Shown here: one piece after another, positions 1 to 8,693 of the stretch | Position numbering within the stretch: position 1 is the stretch's first letter | How the letters are laid out: the number at the start of each line of letters is the position of its first letter | Source: SMWD01 sp964629475 | GTDB taxonomy: Bacteria; Pseudomonadota; Gammaproteobacteria; Steroidobacterales; GCA-2729495 | Direction: 5' to 3' | DNA length: 64,000 nt | Assembly (NCBI GenBank): GCA_964629475.1 | Contig: CAZVQW010000014.1 | Location: 1-64,000 of the forward strand | The notes under the pieces: generated by a model | What the model saw: only the letters and a program-made list of their open reading frames with translations | The model's database searches: none | What the model was told of the DNA's origin: nothing | Program-made: the position numbers and the translations under genes

Positions 1-345
1 AACCTGGATCGTGTCTCGGACTGGACGCTGAGTGCCGCAACATACTATGAAATCGGGCTTGGCGGCGGCGCCACGATCACGCCACGTATCGACTGGGCTT
101 ACCGTTCTGAATTCGATAACGACGCCTTCAATACACCGGAGATTCATCAGGACGACTATCACCTCTTGAATGCCAACGTCGCATGGCAAAATGGAGATCA
201 GAATATCTCCGTCATTGCCGGCGTCACGAACCTGACGGATGAGAACTACCTGATCACCGGCATCATCGGCGATGCGTTTCAGTCCTATGAAGGTTTGTAC
301 GATCGCGGTCGTCAATGGTATGTGACTGCAAATTTCGGCTTCTGA
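1..345 (+). CDS. TonB-dependent receptor, C-terminal fragment (cut by window edge)
   Basis: The first 114 codons are open from base 1 and end at TGA 343-345. The protein is the last strands of an outer-membrane beta barrel: alternating polar and aromatic residues, a GVTNLTDENY segment typical of the last strands of TonB-dependent receptors, and a terminal phenylalanine (ANFGF), which is the usual signal for barrel insertion. The plug domain and most of the barrel lie upstream of the window. A strong intrinsic terminator follows directly. The substrate cannot be inferred from this part. Its companions downstream are GMC-oxidoreductase genes on the same strand, but the terminator separates them. 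Confidence 0.85.
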   Translation, partial: NLDRVSDWTLSAATYYEIGLGGGATITPRIDWAYRSEFDNDAFNTPEIHQDDYHLLNANVAWQNGDQNISVIAGVTNLTDENYLITGIIGDAFQSYEGLYDRGRQWYVTANFGF

Positions 346-369
346 CGAAAAGGTTCGCGTCCTTCGAAC

Positions 370-404
370 AGGTGCCGGATGCAGTATCCGGCACCTGTTT
401 TTTT
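370..404 (+). terminator. Intrinsic terminator after the receptor fragment
   Basis: A perfect 11-bp stem (AGGTGCCGGAT paired with ATCCGGCACCT, loop GCAGT) is followed by G and seven T. It is a textbook rho-independent terminator, 25 bases after the receptor stop codon. Confidence 0.93.
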
Positions 405-552
405 GTCTGAAAGACACAGAATACATAACCGGCGCCACCAGCCTCTAATGCATTTGCAATGACTAACTCATATGAAACGCAGCTATGGGGCCTGCTTCGA
501 TAGCGTGATACCGTAAGATGCTACGAAGAGCACCTTCAGGCCAGGGAGTGAA

Positions 553-1107
553 ATGATCACCAACCGCCGCAGCTTTATTCACGGAACCGGTCTGGGGCTT
601 ATGAGCTTCACAGTCGCCGGTTCGGCAGTACTGCTGTCACCACGGGATGCGCGCGCGAAGGCTGCGGACTTTCGCGTGTTGAACGACGATGAGGTCGAAC
701 TGCTTGAAACCTTCGCCGAAGCACTGGTACCCGGGTCCCGGGGAAACGGTGTCGCACACTTTGTCGACCAGCAGTTATCCGTCGATGCCAACGATGCCTT
801 ATTGATGATCAAGTACTTTAATGTGCGCCCGCCGTATGTGGATTTTTATCGAGCCGGCCTGACCGCATTGAATGACTACAGCCACAAAGTGAATGACAAG
901 CCGTTTACCGGCCTGAACGATGAAGCGAAGAATGCACTGATTACTGCCATCAGCGGCGCAGTACCTGAGGAGTGGGCCGGCCCGCCTGCCCCACTCTTCT
1001 ATCTGATGGTTCGAAGTGATGCGGTGGACGTCGCCTACGGTACGGTCGAGGGTTTCGAACGTCTCGGTGTTCCCTACATGGCGCATATTTTGCCGCCGCG
1101 CCAATGA
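553..1107 (+). CDS. Gluconate 2-dehydrogenase subunit 3-like protein (GMC oxidoreductase small subunit)
   Basis: A 184-residue protein with an N-terminal twin-arginine signal (NRRSFIHGTG, then a hydrophobic stretch and an ARA-type cleavage region). The mature part resembles the small subunit of membrane-bound gluconate/sorbitol-type dehydrogenases, which escorts the folded FAD subunit through the Tat system. A GGGAG ribosome site sits about 7 bases before the ATG. The stop overlaps the start of the GMC gene by ATGA, so the two are translationally coupled, as expected for subunits. The cytochrome c subunit that usually completes this enzyme is not adjacent. Family assignment rests on signal, size and partner rather than on a catalytic motif. 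Confidence 0.8.
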   Translation: MITNRRSFIHGTGLGLMSFTVAGSAVLLSPRDARAKAADFRVLNDDEVELLETFAEALVPGSRGNGVAHFVDQQLSVDANDALLMIKYFNVRPPYVDFYRAGLTALNDYSHKVNDKPFTGLNDEAKNALITAISGAVPEEWAGPPAPLFYLMVRSDAVDVAYGTVEGFERLGVPYMAHILPPRQ

Positions 1108-2663
1108 ACACCGAGACTGAAATCGTCATCGTCGGCGCCGGAGCGGCAGGCAGCGTGTACGCGGCAATTCTCGCCGAGGCCGGCAAGTCCGTCACGGTCC
1201 TGGAGGGCGGCCCACCGTGGCAGCTCACCGACCTCTATAGTTCTTACCAATGGTCACGACGTCTGAAATGGGCGGAGCCGCATGTCGAAGAGCGACCCGG
1301 CGACAGCCTCTGGTTCAACTTCAATGCAGGTCGCGGCTATGGGGGTGCAGCTCTGCATCATTTCGGTGTCTGGCCGCGTTTTCACGAGGATGATTTCAAA
1401 GAGTCCACCCTGTACGGCAAGGGAATCGATTGGCCGATCGAATACCAGGACCTGCGTCCCTGGTACGACCGGGTGCAAGCGGACATCGGCATCGCCGGCG
1501 ATGCGAAAGCCGAGATCTGGCGGCCCGAAGGCGACCCGTATCCTTTGCCGCCGGTGCCGCGTTTTGCACAGGGCGATATGCTGAAAAAAGGCTTTGAAGC
1601 GCGCGACATGCATGTCGCACCGGTACCGGTGACCGTCCTGACCCAACCCTACAAGGGGCGCTCCGCGTGCCTCTGGGACGGCTGGTGTGAAGCCGGTTGT
1701 CCGATCGGCGCCCTGGGCAATCCGCTCGTGGAATACATTCCCCGCGCCGAGAAAGCGGGCGCCGTGCTGCAGCCGAATAGCCGGGTGACACGCATTCTGA
1801 CGGACAAGAGTGAACGACGCGCCACCGGCGTCGAATATTACGATGCACAAGGTGATCGGCATGAACTTCATGCTGAGTTTGTCGTGCTGGCGGCATTCGG
1901 CATCGAGAATTGCCGAATCCTTTTGAACTCCGCCTCAAACCGGCATCCGGATGGGCTCGCTAATTCCAGCGGTCTCGTCGGTACCCATGTCATGTCGCAT
2001 GCATCGGCAAATTTGTTCGGCATGTTCGATGCGGAGACGCAAAACCACATGGGCCTGACCGGCGGCCAGATCATCAACCAGGATCGCTTCGGCAAAGTTC
2101 GCAAGGACGGCCCGTTCGGTAGCCGTCAATTCATCGCCGGGCTGGCCGTCAAGCCGAACGATCTGCTGGGAATTGCGATGACCCGGGCTGACCTGTTCGG
2201 GTCACCGCTAGATGACTTCATGCACCGCGCGGTGCGTAATATGGGCACCATGGTTACGGTCAGCGAGGATCAGCCGCTGCGCAGTAACCGCATCGAACTG
2301 TCCCGGCACAAGGACGCACAGGGTTTCCCGATGGCCCGCATCGTTTACAAGACCAGTCCCGATGCCAAGGCCTTGTGGCACGACGGTGTCGCCGAGGGCA
2401 AGGAGATCATGGCCGCGGCGGGAGCCAAGGAAATATGGAACGGCCCGCAGGGTGCGCAGCACATCATGGGCGGCACGCTGATGGGCGAGCGGGCCGATAA
2501 ATCGGTCACGAACAAATATTCGCAAACCCACGATATCGACAATCTGTTCATCGGTGGCGCCGGCGTGTTTCCAACAGCATCGGCCGCCAACCCGACCTTC
2601 ACACTACACGCGACATCCATGATGAGCGCCGAATACCTGCGGGATAATTTCGACTCATTATGA
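1104..2663 (+). CDS. GMC-family FAD oxidoreductase (gluconate/choline dehydrogenase type)
   Basis: 519 residues. The N-terminus carries the dinucleotide-binding GxGxxG (G11, G13, G16) followed by an E that ends the second strand (VLEGG). The C-terminus has the two GMC signatures: HIMGGTLMG and NPTFTLHATSM, which contain the usual active-site His/Asn region. It has no signal of its own and would be exported with the Tat-tagged small subunit, whose stop codon it overlaps by four bases. It should oxidise an alcohol or polyol in the periplasm and pass electrons to a cytochrome or quinone. Substrate unknown. The gene converges on a receptor gene, with a hairpin between them. Confidence 0.92.
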   Translation: MNTETEIVIVGAGAAGSVYAAILAEAGKSVTVLEGGPPWQLTDLYSSYQWSRRLKWAEPHVEERPGDSLWFNFNAGRGYGGAALHHFGVWPRFHEDDFKESTLYGKGIDWPIEYQDLRPWYDRVQADIGIAGDAKAEIWRPEGDPYPLPPVPRFAQGDMLKKGFEARDMHVAPVPVTVLTQPYKGRSACLWDGWCEAGCPIGALGNPLVEYIPRAEKAGAVLQPNSRVTRILTDKSERRATGVEYYDAQGDRHELHAEFVVLAAFGIENCRILLNSASNRHPDGLANSSGLVGTHVMSHASANLFGMFDAETQNHMGLTGGQIINQDRFGKVRKDGPFGSRQFIAGLAVKPNDLLGIAMTRADLFGSPLDDFMHRAVRNMGTMVTVSEDQPLRSNRIELSRHKDAQGFPMARIVYKTSPDAKALWHDGVAEGKEIMAAAGAKEIWNGPQGAQHIMGGTLMGERADKSVTNKYSQTHDIDNLFIGGAGVFPTASAANPTFTLHATSMMSAEYLRDNFDSL

Positions 2664-2677
2664 GTGGGCTCAATATA

Positions 2678-2705
2678 TAGCGGGGCCCATCTCTGGACCC
2701 CGCTA
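2678..2705. terminator. Hairpin between convergent genes, probable bidirectional terminator
   Basis: TAGCGGGG pairs with CCCCGCTA, with a partly paired CC/GG extension inside. It lies between the stops of the GMC oxidoreductase (+) and the receptor (-). No long T run follows on either strand, so its strength is uncertain. Confidence 0.6.
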
Positions 2706-2745
2706 CCGAATCGAACAGATCCTCCGAATCGTTACGGCAGTTCCG

Positions 2746-5124
2746 CTATCGGGCACCACCGAAGTTCATACGGGCACCCAGACCCCACCAGCGCGGTAAA
2801 CCCGCAGCCTGCTGGTTAAACCCGAACAGGCCGGTGAAATCGAAGGTATAGCTTTTGTACTCCTCCTCGAAGGCGTTATTCAGGTATGCATAGACTTCCC
2901 ATGCACCACTGCCGGCGGTATATGAACCGCGGAAGTTAACCACCGTATAACCGTTTTCACTGGAAATCGGGTGATTCTGGATGTCATACCAGATCTCATC
3001 CTGGTAATTTCCCCAACCCTGGACTGCCATCGTGCCGCTCAACATGGGCCACTCGTAACGAATCAGTGCATTCACGCTGAGATCCGGCGCACCGACCATA
3101 TTGCGATCACGCATCGCATCTCCGGTGATGGTCGGAATATCCTCCGCGGTTGCATCCAGAATACCCATGCCAAGCTGCAAGGTCAGGCCATCGATAGGCC
3201 GGCTGTCAATCTCAATTTCCGCGCCATAAACCTCCGCGTCGGTATTGAAAATCACCTGGTTCAGAATGAGCCATTGAAAAGTCTGAAAATCTTCATAGTC
3301 ATAATAGAAGACAGCCGCATTCAGTCGCGTCGTATCGGCGAAGAAAGTAGATTTCAAACCCAACTCGAACGCATCCAGAGTTTCCGAGTCGAACGGTATC
3401 GTCGGCAGCGGGTTGTCACCAAATACCTGGGTCGTATCGAGGAAGCCGTTATTGAATCCTGCTGATTTCTTGCCCCGGGAGTATGACCCGTAGAGCAGCA
3501 CATCGTCCGTTGCCGCCCAGTTCAGCTGTAATTTTCCAGTGACGTAATCCTCACTCTGTTTAGCCAGGCTACCGACCGTTGCCTGATTAAAAAGAATCAT
3601 ATGATCCGCAGTCGGACGCCACGCACTGATGGGCGTGGGCGCCGGATTAAAGCAGCCCTGTGCCGGCGGATTCGGATCCGTGCTACACAACCCGGTAATG
3701 CCCGAAGTATCGATATTCACGAAATCCAGATCCTTTTCCTCATCGGTCCAGCGCAAACCGGCTATCACGGCCCAGGCCTCCGCAATATCGTATTCCACCT
3801 GGCCGAACAATTCCCAGGACTCGGTGTCCTGAGTGTAGTCTGCATCCATGCGGACAAAACCGATCGCATCGGTGTTCAGGTTATAGGCACCTTCCACCTC
3901 ATTATCGAAATAGTAGAAGCCGGCAAGCCACCGGGTTCGCTCGGTTTCCCCGGCCACACGGAATTCCTGGGAAAGGGTGTCCGTCTCGGCAGCAAAGTCC
4001 GGCGCAATAAATGACAACGACTGGCCTGCACCAAGGAACGGATTCATATCCGCATCTTCTTGCTGCAGACGTTCTACATTGGTAAATGCGGTGATGGACG
4101 TCAACTGCACTTCGCCAACGGCCCAGTTGATCGTTGCAGTAGCACCCGTGTTCTCCACCATAACCGTACCCGGACGGTCGTAATCTCCGCTCCACAGGTC
4201 ACCATCCGTATCGCTGTAGCCGAAGGCATCGTTACCGGGACCGGAGCCCCAGAAGTCCTCGCCGGCGGGTAACGCCAGGCTCGTGTTGCCATCGGCGCTG
4301 GGCTTGGTCGCCTGATGCTGCCATGCACCGACTTCGGTGTCATTATCTGAGTAACTGCCGGCAAGCAGTATGTCCAGATCTTCAGAGGGCTGGAATAACA
4401 ACTGAACCCGACCGGCTATAGAGTCGGAGCCGTTGTAGTCCTGCACGCCGGGCGTGCGGTTCTTGGTCCAGCCGTCATGACTGTTATAGCCGACGGAAAT
4501 CCGGCCCATCACGCCGTCAGCGATGGATCCGCCGACCGCGCCTTCAGCTTTGTACTGACTGAAGTCACCAACCGACGCATCTACATAAGCTTCAAATTCC
4601 TCGCTCGGCCGCTTGGTCACGTAGTGAATCACACCGCCGGTCGTATTACGACCGTACAGGGCGCCTTGCGGTCCTCGCAAGACCTCAATGCGTTCCACAT
4701 CAAAAAGCTGCAAACTCAGACCACCCATGGCCGGTTTGTAGACATCATCGACATAAACCGCGACCGGGTTTTCCTGCGCATCGGCAAAATCGTTCAGGCC
4801 GACACCACGCAGAAAGAAATTGATCTGGCTGGACTCAGCCTGCGGCACCGTGTAATTCAGGTTAGGCGTCATGTGTGTGACATCCACGGTATTCACGAAG
4901 CCAAGTTCCTGGATCTGGTTATCGGAAAATGCCGTCACCGACACACCCACATCCTGCAGGTTTTGCTCCCGACGCTGGGAGGTCACTACAACCTCTTCCA
5001 GCCCTTTTTTGCTCGCAACGGCCGCCGCGTCGTCGGTCTCGGCAACCGCCGGGTCACCGATCAAGACCGCGAACATCGCCGCAACAGAGGCCACTATCGG
5101 CACCACTGGTTTTCTAGTCCACAT
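2746..5124 (-). CDS. TonB-dependent receptor
   Basis: About 792 residues. Signal peptide (MWTRKPVV... ending AVAE), then a TonB-box-like LEEVVVTSQRREQ, a plug domain with FFLRGVGLNDF and LRGPQGALYGRNTTGG (the classical plug signature), and a long beta barrel ending in aromatic and hydrophobic residues. The open frame extends 13 codons further, but the ATG at 5124 has a strong GGGGGGAG ribosome site about 7 bases upstream, so I start it there. Receptors with this plug type import scarce large or poorly diffusing substrates across the outer membrane. The ligand is unknown. It is on the same strand as the nitrilase, MFS, SDR and FG-GAP genes and is the last of that series. Confidence 0.95.
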   Translation of the reverse strand: MWTRKPVVPIVASVAAMFAVLIGDPAVAETDDAAAVASKKGLEEVVVTSQRREQNLQDVGVSVTAFSDNQIQELGFVNTVDVTHMTPNLNYTVPQAESSQINFFLRGVGLNDFADAQENPVAVYVDDVYKPAMGGLSLQLFDVERIEVLRGPQGALYGRNTTGGVIHYVTKRPSEEFEAYVDASVGDFSQYKAEGAVGGSIADGVMGRISVGYNSHDGWTKNRTPGVQDYNGSDSIAGRVQLLFQPSEDLDILLAGSYSDNDTEVGAWQHQATKPSADGNTSLALPAGEDFWGSGPGNDAFGYSDTDGDLWSGDYDRPGTVMVENTGATATINWAVGEVQLTSITAFTNVERLQQEDADMNPFLGAGQSLSFIAPDFAAETDTLSQEFRVAGETERTRWLAGFYYFDNEVEGAYNLNTDAIGFVRMDADYTQDTESWELFGQVEYDIAEAWAVIAGLRWTDEEKDLDFVNIDTSGITGLCSTDPNPPAQGCFNPAPTPISAWRPTADHMILFNQATVGSLAKQSEDYVTGKLQLNWAATDDVLLYGSYSRGKKSAGFNNGFLDTTQVFGDNPLPTIPFDSETLDAFELGLKSTFFADTTRLNAAVFYYDYEDFQTFQWLILNQVIFNTDAEVYGAEIEIDSRPIDGLTLQLGMGILDATAEDIPTITGDAMRDRNMVGAPDLSVNALIRYEWPMLSGTMAVQGWGNYQDEIWYDIQNHPISSENGYTVVNFRGSYTAGSGAWEVYAYLNNAFEEEYKSYTFDFTGLFGFNQQAAGLPRWWGLGARMNFGGAR

Positions 5125-5289
5125 AGCTACACTCCCCCCTGATGGATATTTACTGACGGGCAATCAATAATTCCTGAAGAATCTGTGACTTCCCATATAC
5201 GCGATCAAACTGATTAAACACTTTCCTGTGTAAAAAACAATACCAATCATCCTCTCTGGCCGCCGGTCAGTCTGCCGAAATAATTCGGT

Positions 5290-6495
5290 TCAACTTTCTT
5301 CCTCGTCAAGCCACGGCCCCCACAACTGCTGCCTGGTTTCCTCCCAGGATGTCTCTTCATCGCCCGCCGACTGAAACCGGCAGCCCGGATGCTCGAACGC
5401 CGGTTTCGTCCAGGTGCCGCGATCGATCAGGCGCGCAATATTGGCGCGGTAGATGTCGTCCACTTCGGCATGCTGCTTCGGTTCGTCTTCGAGCCATAAA
5501 TTCTTCGGGTGAATCGGTTCTTCATACATGCGCTTGAACAGATCCGTACGCAAATCTTTCAGCCAGTTACTGTTCAGATTCATCGTGCGGAAATTTCTCA
5601 ACGCCTCGATATCGACAGTCGCGGCGACGATGGTGTTATTGGTGGATGCGCTGTAGGAAACAACCTCGCCGCGATAGTCGATGATATGGGCGCTGCCACC
5701 GGCAATATCCACGGGATGCTTTGACGTCGCACCCAGGTACACCGGCCCGGCATTGGGGCAAAGCATATAGACAGAATTGAACTCCGCATGGCCCCGATTC
5801 TGAATCATCCAGGTACCGCCACCGGGATAACCGGCAGTCGTCATGGGTGTCGCCTCGCTGGGCCGATAAACCACCTCGGCACCGTTAAATGCCAGGGCCC
5901 GAACCGCTTCCGGATACTCCCCGTCGCTGCAGCAGATGGTGCCGATGTTGCCGATGTCTTCGGTCTTGAGCACCGGATAAAACGCATCGATACCGTCACC
6001 GAAAAGCTCGACCCAGCGGTCATAAACATCGTGCGGCACGCAGGACCGCTCCCGGCACCAGACATGATTTTTGGCGGCCTTGTGCACCACCTCGCCATTG
6101 GGCGCGATGACAAACAGGGTATTGAAATAACGGTCCGCCATGACTTCCGGCCAGCGCGCCTTGCACTGGCCGATAATGTAAGTGTCGTAAAGTTTCGCCA
6201 GCCGTCCCAGGTGTTCGGTTTCTTCCCCGGGAACATCGATAAACAAATCCCTGGCCGCCATGGCATGGGGCAGGTCAAAAATCTCATCGGTAAACCCGGT
6301 CAGCGCTCCTTCCGCCAGGCTGATGATTTTCACCGGCATGTTGATATTGACCATGGAGACACCCGCATGGATGGCTTCTTCAATGGTCTCGAGATTGTGG
6401 CGAATCTGTTTGCGTTCCGAGATGCCGTAGATCACGGTGGAAAGCCCCACTGCCAGGTAGGGCGCAACAGGTTTTGGCGTTTTCTGATCAGGCAA
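5290..6495 (-). CDS. Carbon-nitrogen hydrolase (nitrilase superfamily)
   Basis: 401 residues with the three catalytic positions of the family: Glu62 in LAEGALTGF, a Lys in HKAAKNHVW (K139), and Cys189 in ICCSDGEYPE. This is the Glu-Lys-Cys triad of amidases, nitrilases and carbamoylases. There is no signal, so it should be cytoplasmic. The start is TTG with AAGGTG eight bases upstream; no better ATG exists near it. It is longer than a minimal nitrilase (about 270-330), with a C-terminal extension rich in charged residues and tryptophan. Neighbours on the same strand (receptor, MFS carrier, SDR) suggest uptake and hydrolysis of an amide or nitrile. That substrate class is inference. Confidence 0.88.
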   Translation of the reverse strand: MPDQKTPKPVAPYLAVGLSTVIYGISERKQIRHNLETIEEAIHAGVSMVNINMPVKIISLAEGALTGFTDEIFDLPHAMAARDLFIDVPGEETEHLGRLAKLYDTYIIGQCKARWPEVMADRYFNTLFVIAPNGEVVHKAAKNHVWCRERSCVPHDVYDRWVELFGDGIDAFYPVLKTEDIGNIGTICCSDGEYPEAVRALAFNGAEVVYRPSEATPMTTAGYPGGGTWMIQNRGHAEFNSVYMLCPNAGPVYLGATSKHPVDIAGGSAHIIDYRGEVVSYSASTNNTIVAATVDIEALRNFRTMNLNSNWLKDLRTDLFKRMYEEPIHPKNLWLEDEPKQHAEVDDIYRANIARLIDRGTWTKPAFEHPGCRFQSAGDEETSWEETRQQLWGPWLDEEES

Positions 6496-6616
6496 TGGAG
6501 TTCACCTTATTCGCTTGATCGATCGACAGAGTATAGGTCATGCAGGGCACGTGACAAACAGCTCACACCTCGTAGAAGTCGCATGTATTTGATAATCAAT
6601 ATCATGACTGGAAATG

Positions 6617-7792
6617 CTATTGCGCAACCGCGATAACGTCTAAATTACGACTGCGATAAATAATGAACATGAATAGCAGCGTACTGATAAAACAAAACAA
6701 CACGGCCATCTGCATGATGCCGCTATAATCATTCCCTTCACGAATCAGTGCAGCCGCGACAGCAGGCCCTACCGCAGCACCCAGCCCTTGCGCAGCGGTC
6801 ATCATGACGAGAAACCGGCCCTTGATATCCAGCTTGGCCATAGCGCCCATTTGATAAGACACCGCAACTATAAAGAGCGCCTGATAAGCGCCTGTACTGA
6901 GGAAAAATGTCGCCGAACCGAATTTTCCGATCAGTACAAACAGCGCCAGCGACTGACCGATAAGAACGATCAATAGCGGTATAAATCGCCCATATCGGTC
7001 ACTGGCCAGTGCAACGGCTAACGCACCAACAATCGCCATGACCTGCGAAATGCCCAATGCAAGCCCAATGGTGTTCACCGGCAACTGCGCAGCCTGACCA
7101 ATGCGTTCGACAAATGCCCAGAAACCGAACACGTTAACAAAAAAGATAAAACTCGCGAACAGACCTAACCAGATCAATGCGGTGGTGTTTCCACCCTGCT
7201 CGCTGCTGCCGGTCGATGCAGCACGGTGCCGCCCCTGAGCGGGAAACCGGAACAGAGTCAGCGCTACCAGAACAGACGCTGCAGCCAGCATGTAATACAG
7301 CGCACTCACATTCCATGCCTGCAAAAGATACGGAGCGGCCAGAAAACCCGCGAGCATCATGACGCCCTGGGCCGCCTGGGCAAGACCGAATGCCCGATCC
7401 GGCTCCTGATTATCGCCTAATGCCGCAACAGTGATGGCAAACAGGTTACCCCCGGCCAATCCGGTCAGGAAACGCATAACGAGCAGCGGCATATACCCAT
7501 CAAGGTTGGCACTGACAACATTCAGAAAGGCGTATAGAAAAAATGCAAAAGAAAGTGCTCTGACCCACGAATACTTACGTATCCAGACAGCAGCAAACAC
7601 CGATGCGAAGACGAGCCCCAGCCCTTCCAGTGACGCTATATTGGCTGCCTGCTGTTCGCTGAATCCAAAGCCATCGATTAACCCACCGACGATCATCGGC
7701 ATCAGGATAATTGCAGCGGGGCCGAGCGGATATACAATGCAAATGATCAGCGTTGTGGACAAACGGTGATCAAAAGAATTATTTGCACGCAT
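6617..7792 (-). CDS. Major facilitator superfamily transporter
   Basis: About 391 residues with roughly 12 hydrophobic segments, a short cytoplasmic N-terminus and a positively charged loop at mid-protein (QGRHRAASTGSSEQGG) that splits two six-helix halves, as in MFS carriers. The frame opens at TTG 7804, but the in-frame ATG at 7792 has GGAAAA in front and is more plausible. It lies 121 bases upstream of the nitrilase-family gene on the same strand. It probably carries the substrate or product of that enzyme across the inner membrane. The sequence does not tell direction or ligand. Confidence 0.88.
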   Translation of the reverse strand: MRANNSFDHRLSTTLIICIVYPLGPAAIILMPMIVGGLIDGFGFSEQQAANIASLEGLGLVFASVFAAVWIRKYSWVRALSFAFFLYAFLNVVSANLDGYMPLLVMRFLTGLAGGNLFAITVAALGDNQEPDRAFGLAQAAQGVMMLAGFLAAPYLLQAWNVSALYYMLAAASVLVALTLFRFPAQGRHRAASTGSSEQGGNTTALIWLGLFASFIFFVNVFGFWAFVERIGQAAQLPVNTIGLALGISQVMAIVGALAVALASDRYGRFIPLLIVLIGQSLALFVLIGKFGSATFFLSTGAYQALFIVAVSYQMGAMAKLDIKGRFLVMMTAAQGLGAAVGPAVAAALIREGNDYSGIMQMAVLFCFISTLLFMFIIYRSRNLDVIAVAQ

Positions 7793-7852
7793 ATTGTTTT
7801 CCAATGAAGATTCCGGGTGCTAAATAGATTTGTCGATACTGCATCGGTCAGA

Positions 7853-8662
7853 CTATTGCGCGGTCAAGCCGCCATCCACGACAAACTCGGCACCGGTAAT
7901 AAACCGGGCCGCATCGGAGGCCAGGAACAACACCATCGAGGCAATATCCTCCGGTTGGCCGATTTCCGGCAACACCTGCATATCCATATAGAACTGCAGC
8001 GCTTCCCCAACGCTGTTAACCACACCCTTGTCGCACATGTCCTTGAGTTCCTGCCGAAACATGGGAGTATCCGTATTACCCGGATGCACTGAATTCACAC
8101 GAATTCCGTACCCCGCCCGGCCGCACTCGACGGCCACGCTTTTGCTGAACAGCCGCACGCCGCCCTTGGCCGAACAATAGGACGACAATCCTTCCGCGCC
8201 GATGAGGCCGCCGACGGATGACAGATTAATGATCGAACCCCCGCGGCCGCTCTGCCCCCCCGGCCGCATGACTTCCACCGCCTGCCTGGTGCCGAGAAAT
8301 ACACTGTCCAGGTTGACCGCATGCACACGGCGCCACTCTTCCAGAGAGGTTTCCAATAGCGAATGCACCACCGCGATGCCGGCATTGTTTACCAGGACAT
8401 CCAGTCCACCGTGCCTTTCTACAACGGCACCGATAGACGCCTGCCACTGCGCCTCCTCGGTTACATCGAGTGCCATGAATTCGGCAGTTCCGCCATCTTG
8501 GGCAATCGCATCGACGACCATCCCGGCTTCCTGCTCGTCAATATCCGTAACAATTACTTTCGCGCCATGCCCGGCCAGCATCGAAGCGCAGGCGGCACCA
8601 ATGCCCTTCGCCGCACCGGTGACCAACGCCACCTTGTCTTTTACGTGAACGATCGATTGCAT
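7853..8662 (-). CDS. Short-chain dehydrogenase/reductase (SDR)
   Basis: 269 residues, classical SDR. The cofactor motif TGAAKGIG is at about residues 15-22, NNAG near 92-95, and the catalytic Ser (NLSS), Tyr and Lys (SSYCSAKGG) fall at about 149, 162 and 166. An Asp ends the second strand (VTDID), which favours NAD over NADP. I start at ATG 8662, one codon inside an open GTG, because AAAGAG lies eight bases before it. The C-terminal ITGAEFVVDGGLTAQ is typical of the family. It is expected to oxidise or reduce an alcohol/ketone in the cytoplasm. Substrate unknown. It is separated from the FG-GAP lipoprotein gene by 31 bases and is likely cotranscribed. Confidence 0.93.
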   Translation of the reverse strand: MQSIVHVKDKVALVTGAAKGIGAACASMLAGHGAKVIVTDIDEQEAGMVVDAIAQDGGTAEFMALDVTEEAQWQASIGAVVERHGGLDVLVNNAGIAVVHSLLETSLEEWRRVHAVNLDSVFLGTRQAVEVMRPGGQSGRGGSIINLSSVGGLIGAEGLSSYCSAKGGVRLFSKSVAVECGRAGYGIRVNSVHPGNTDTPMFRQELKDMCDKGVVNSVGEALQFYMDMQVLPEIGQPEDIASMVLFLASDAARFITGAEFVVDGGLTAQ

Positions 8663-8693
8663 CACCGGTCTCTTTTAACGACGCAGGTCCGGC

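Noticed and set aside
1254..1871. Long antisense open frames within GMC, receptor and hydroxylase genes
   Set aside because: They share the codon structure of the sense gene and lack any family motif or ribosome site.
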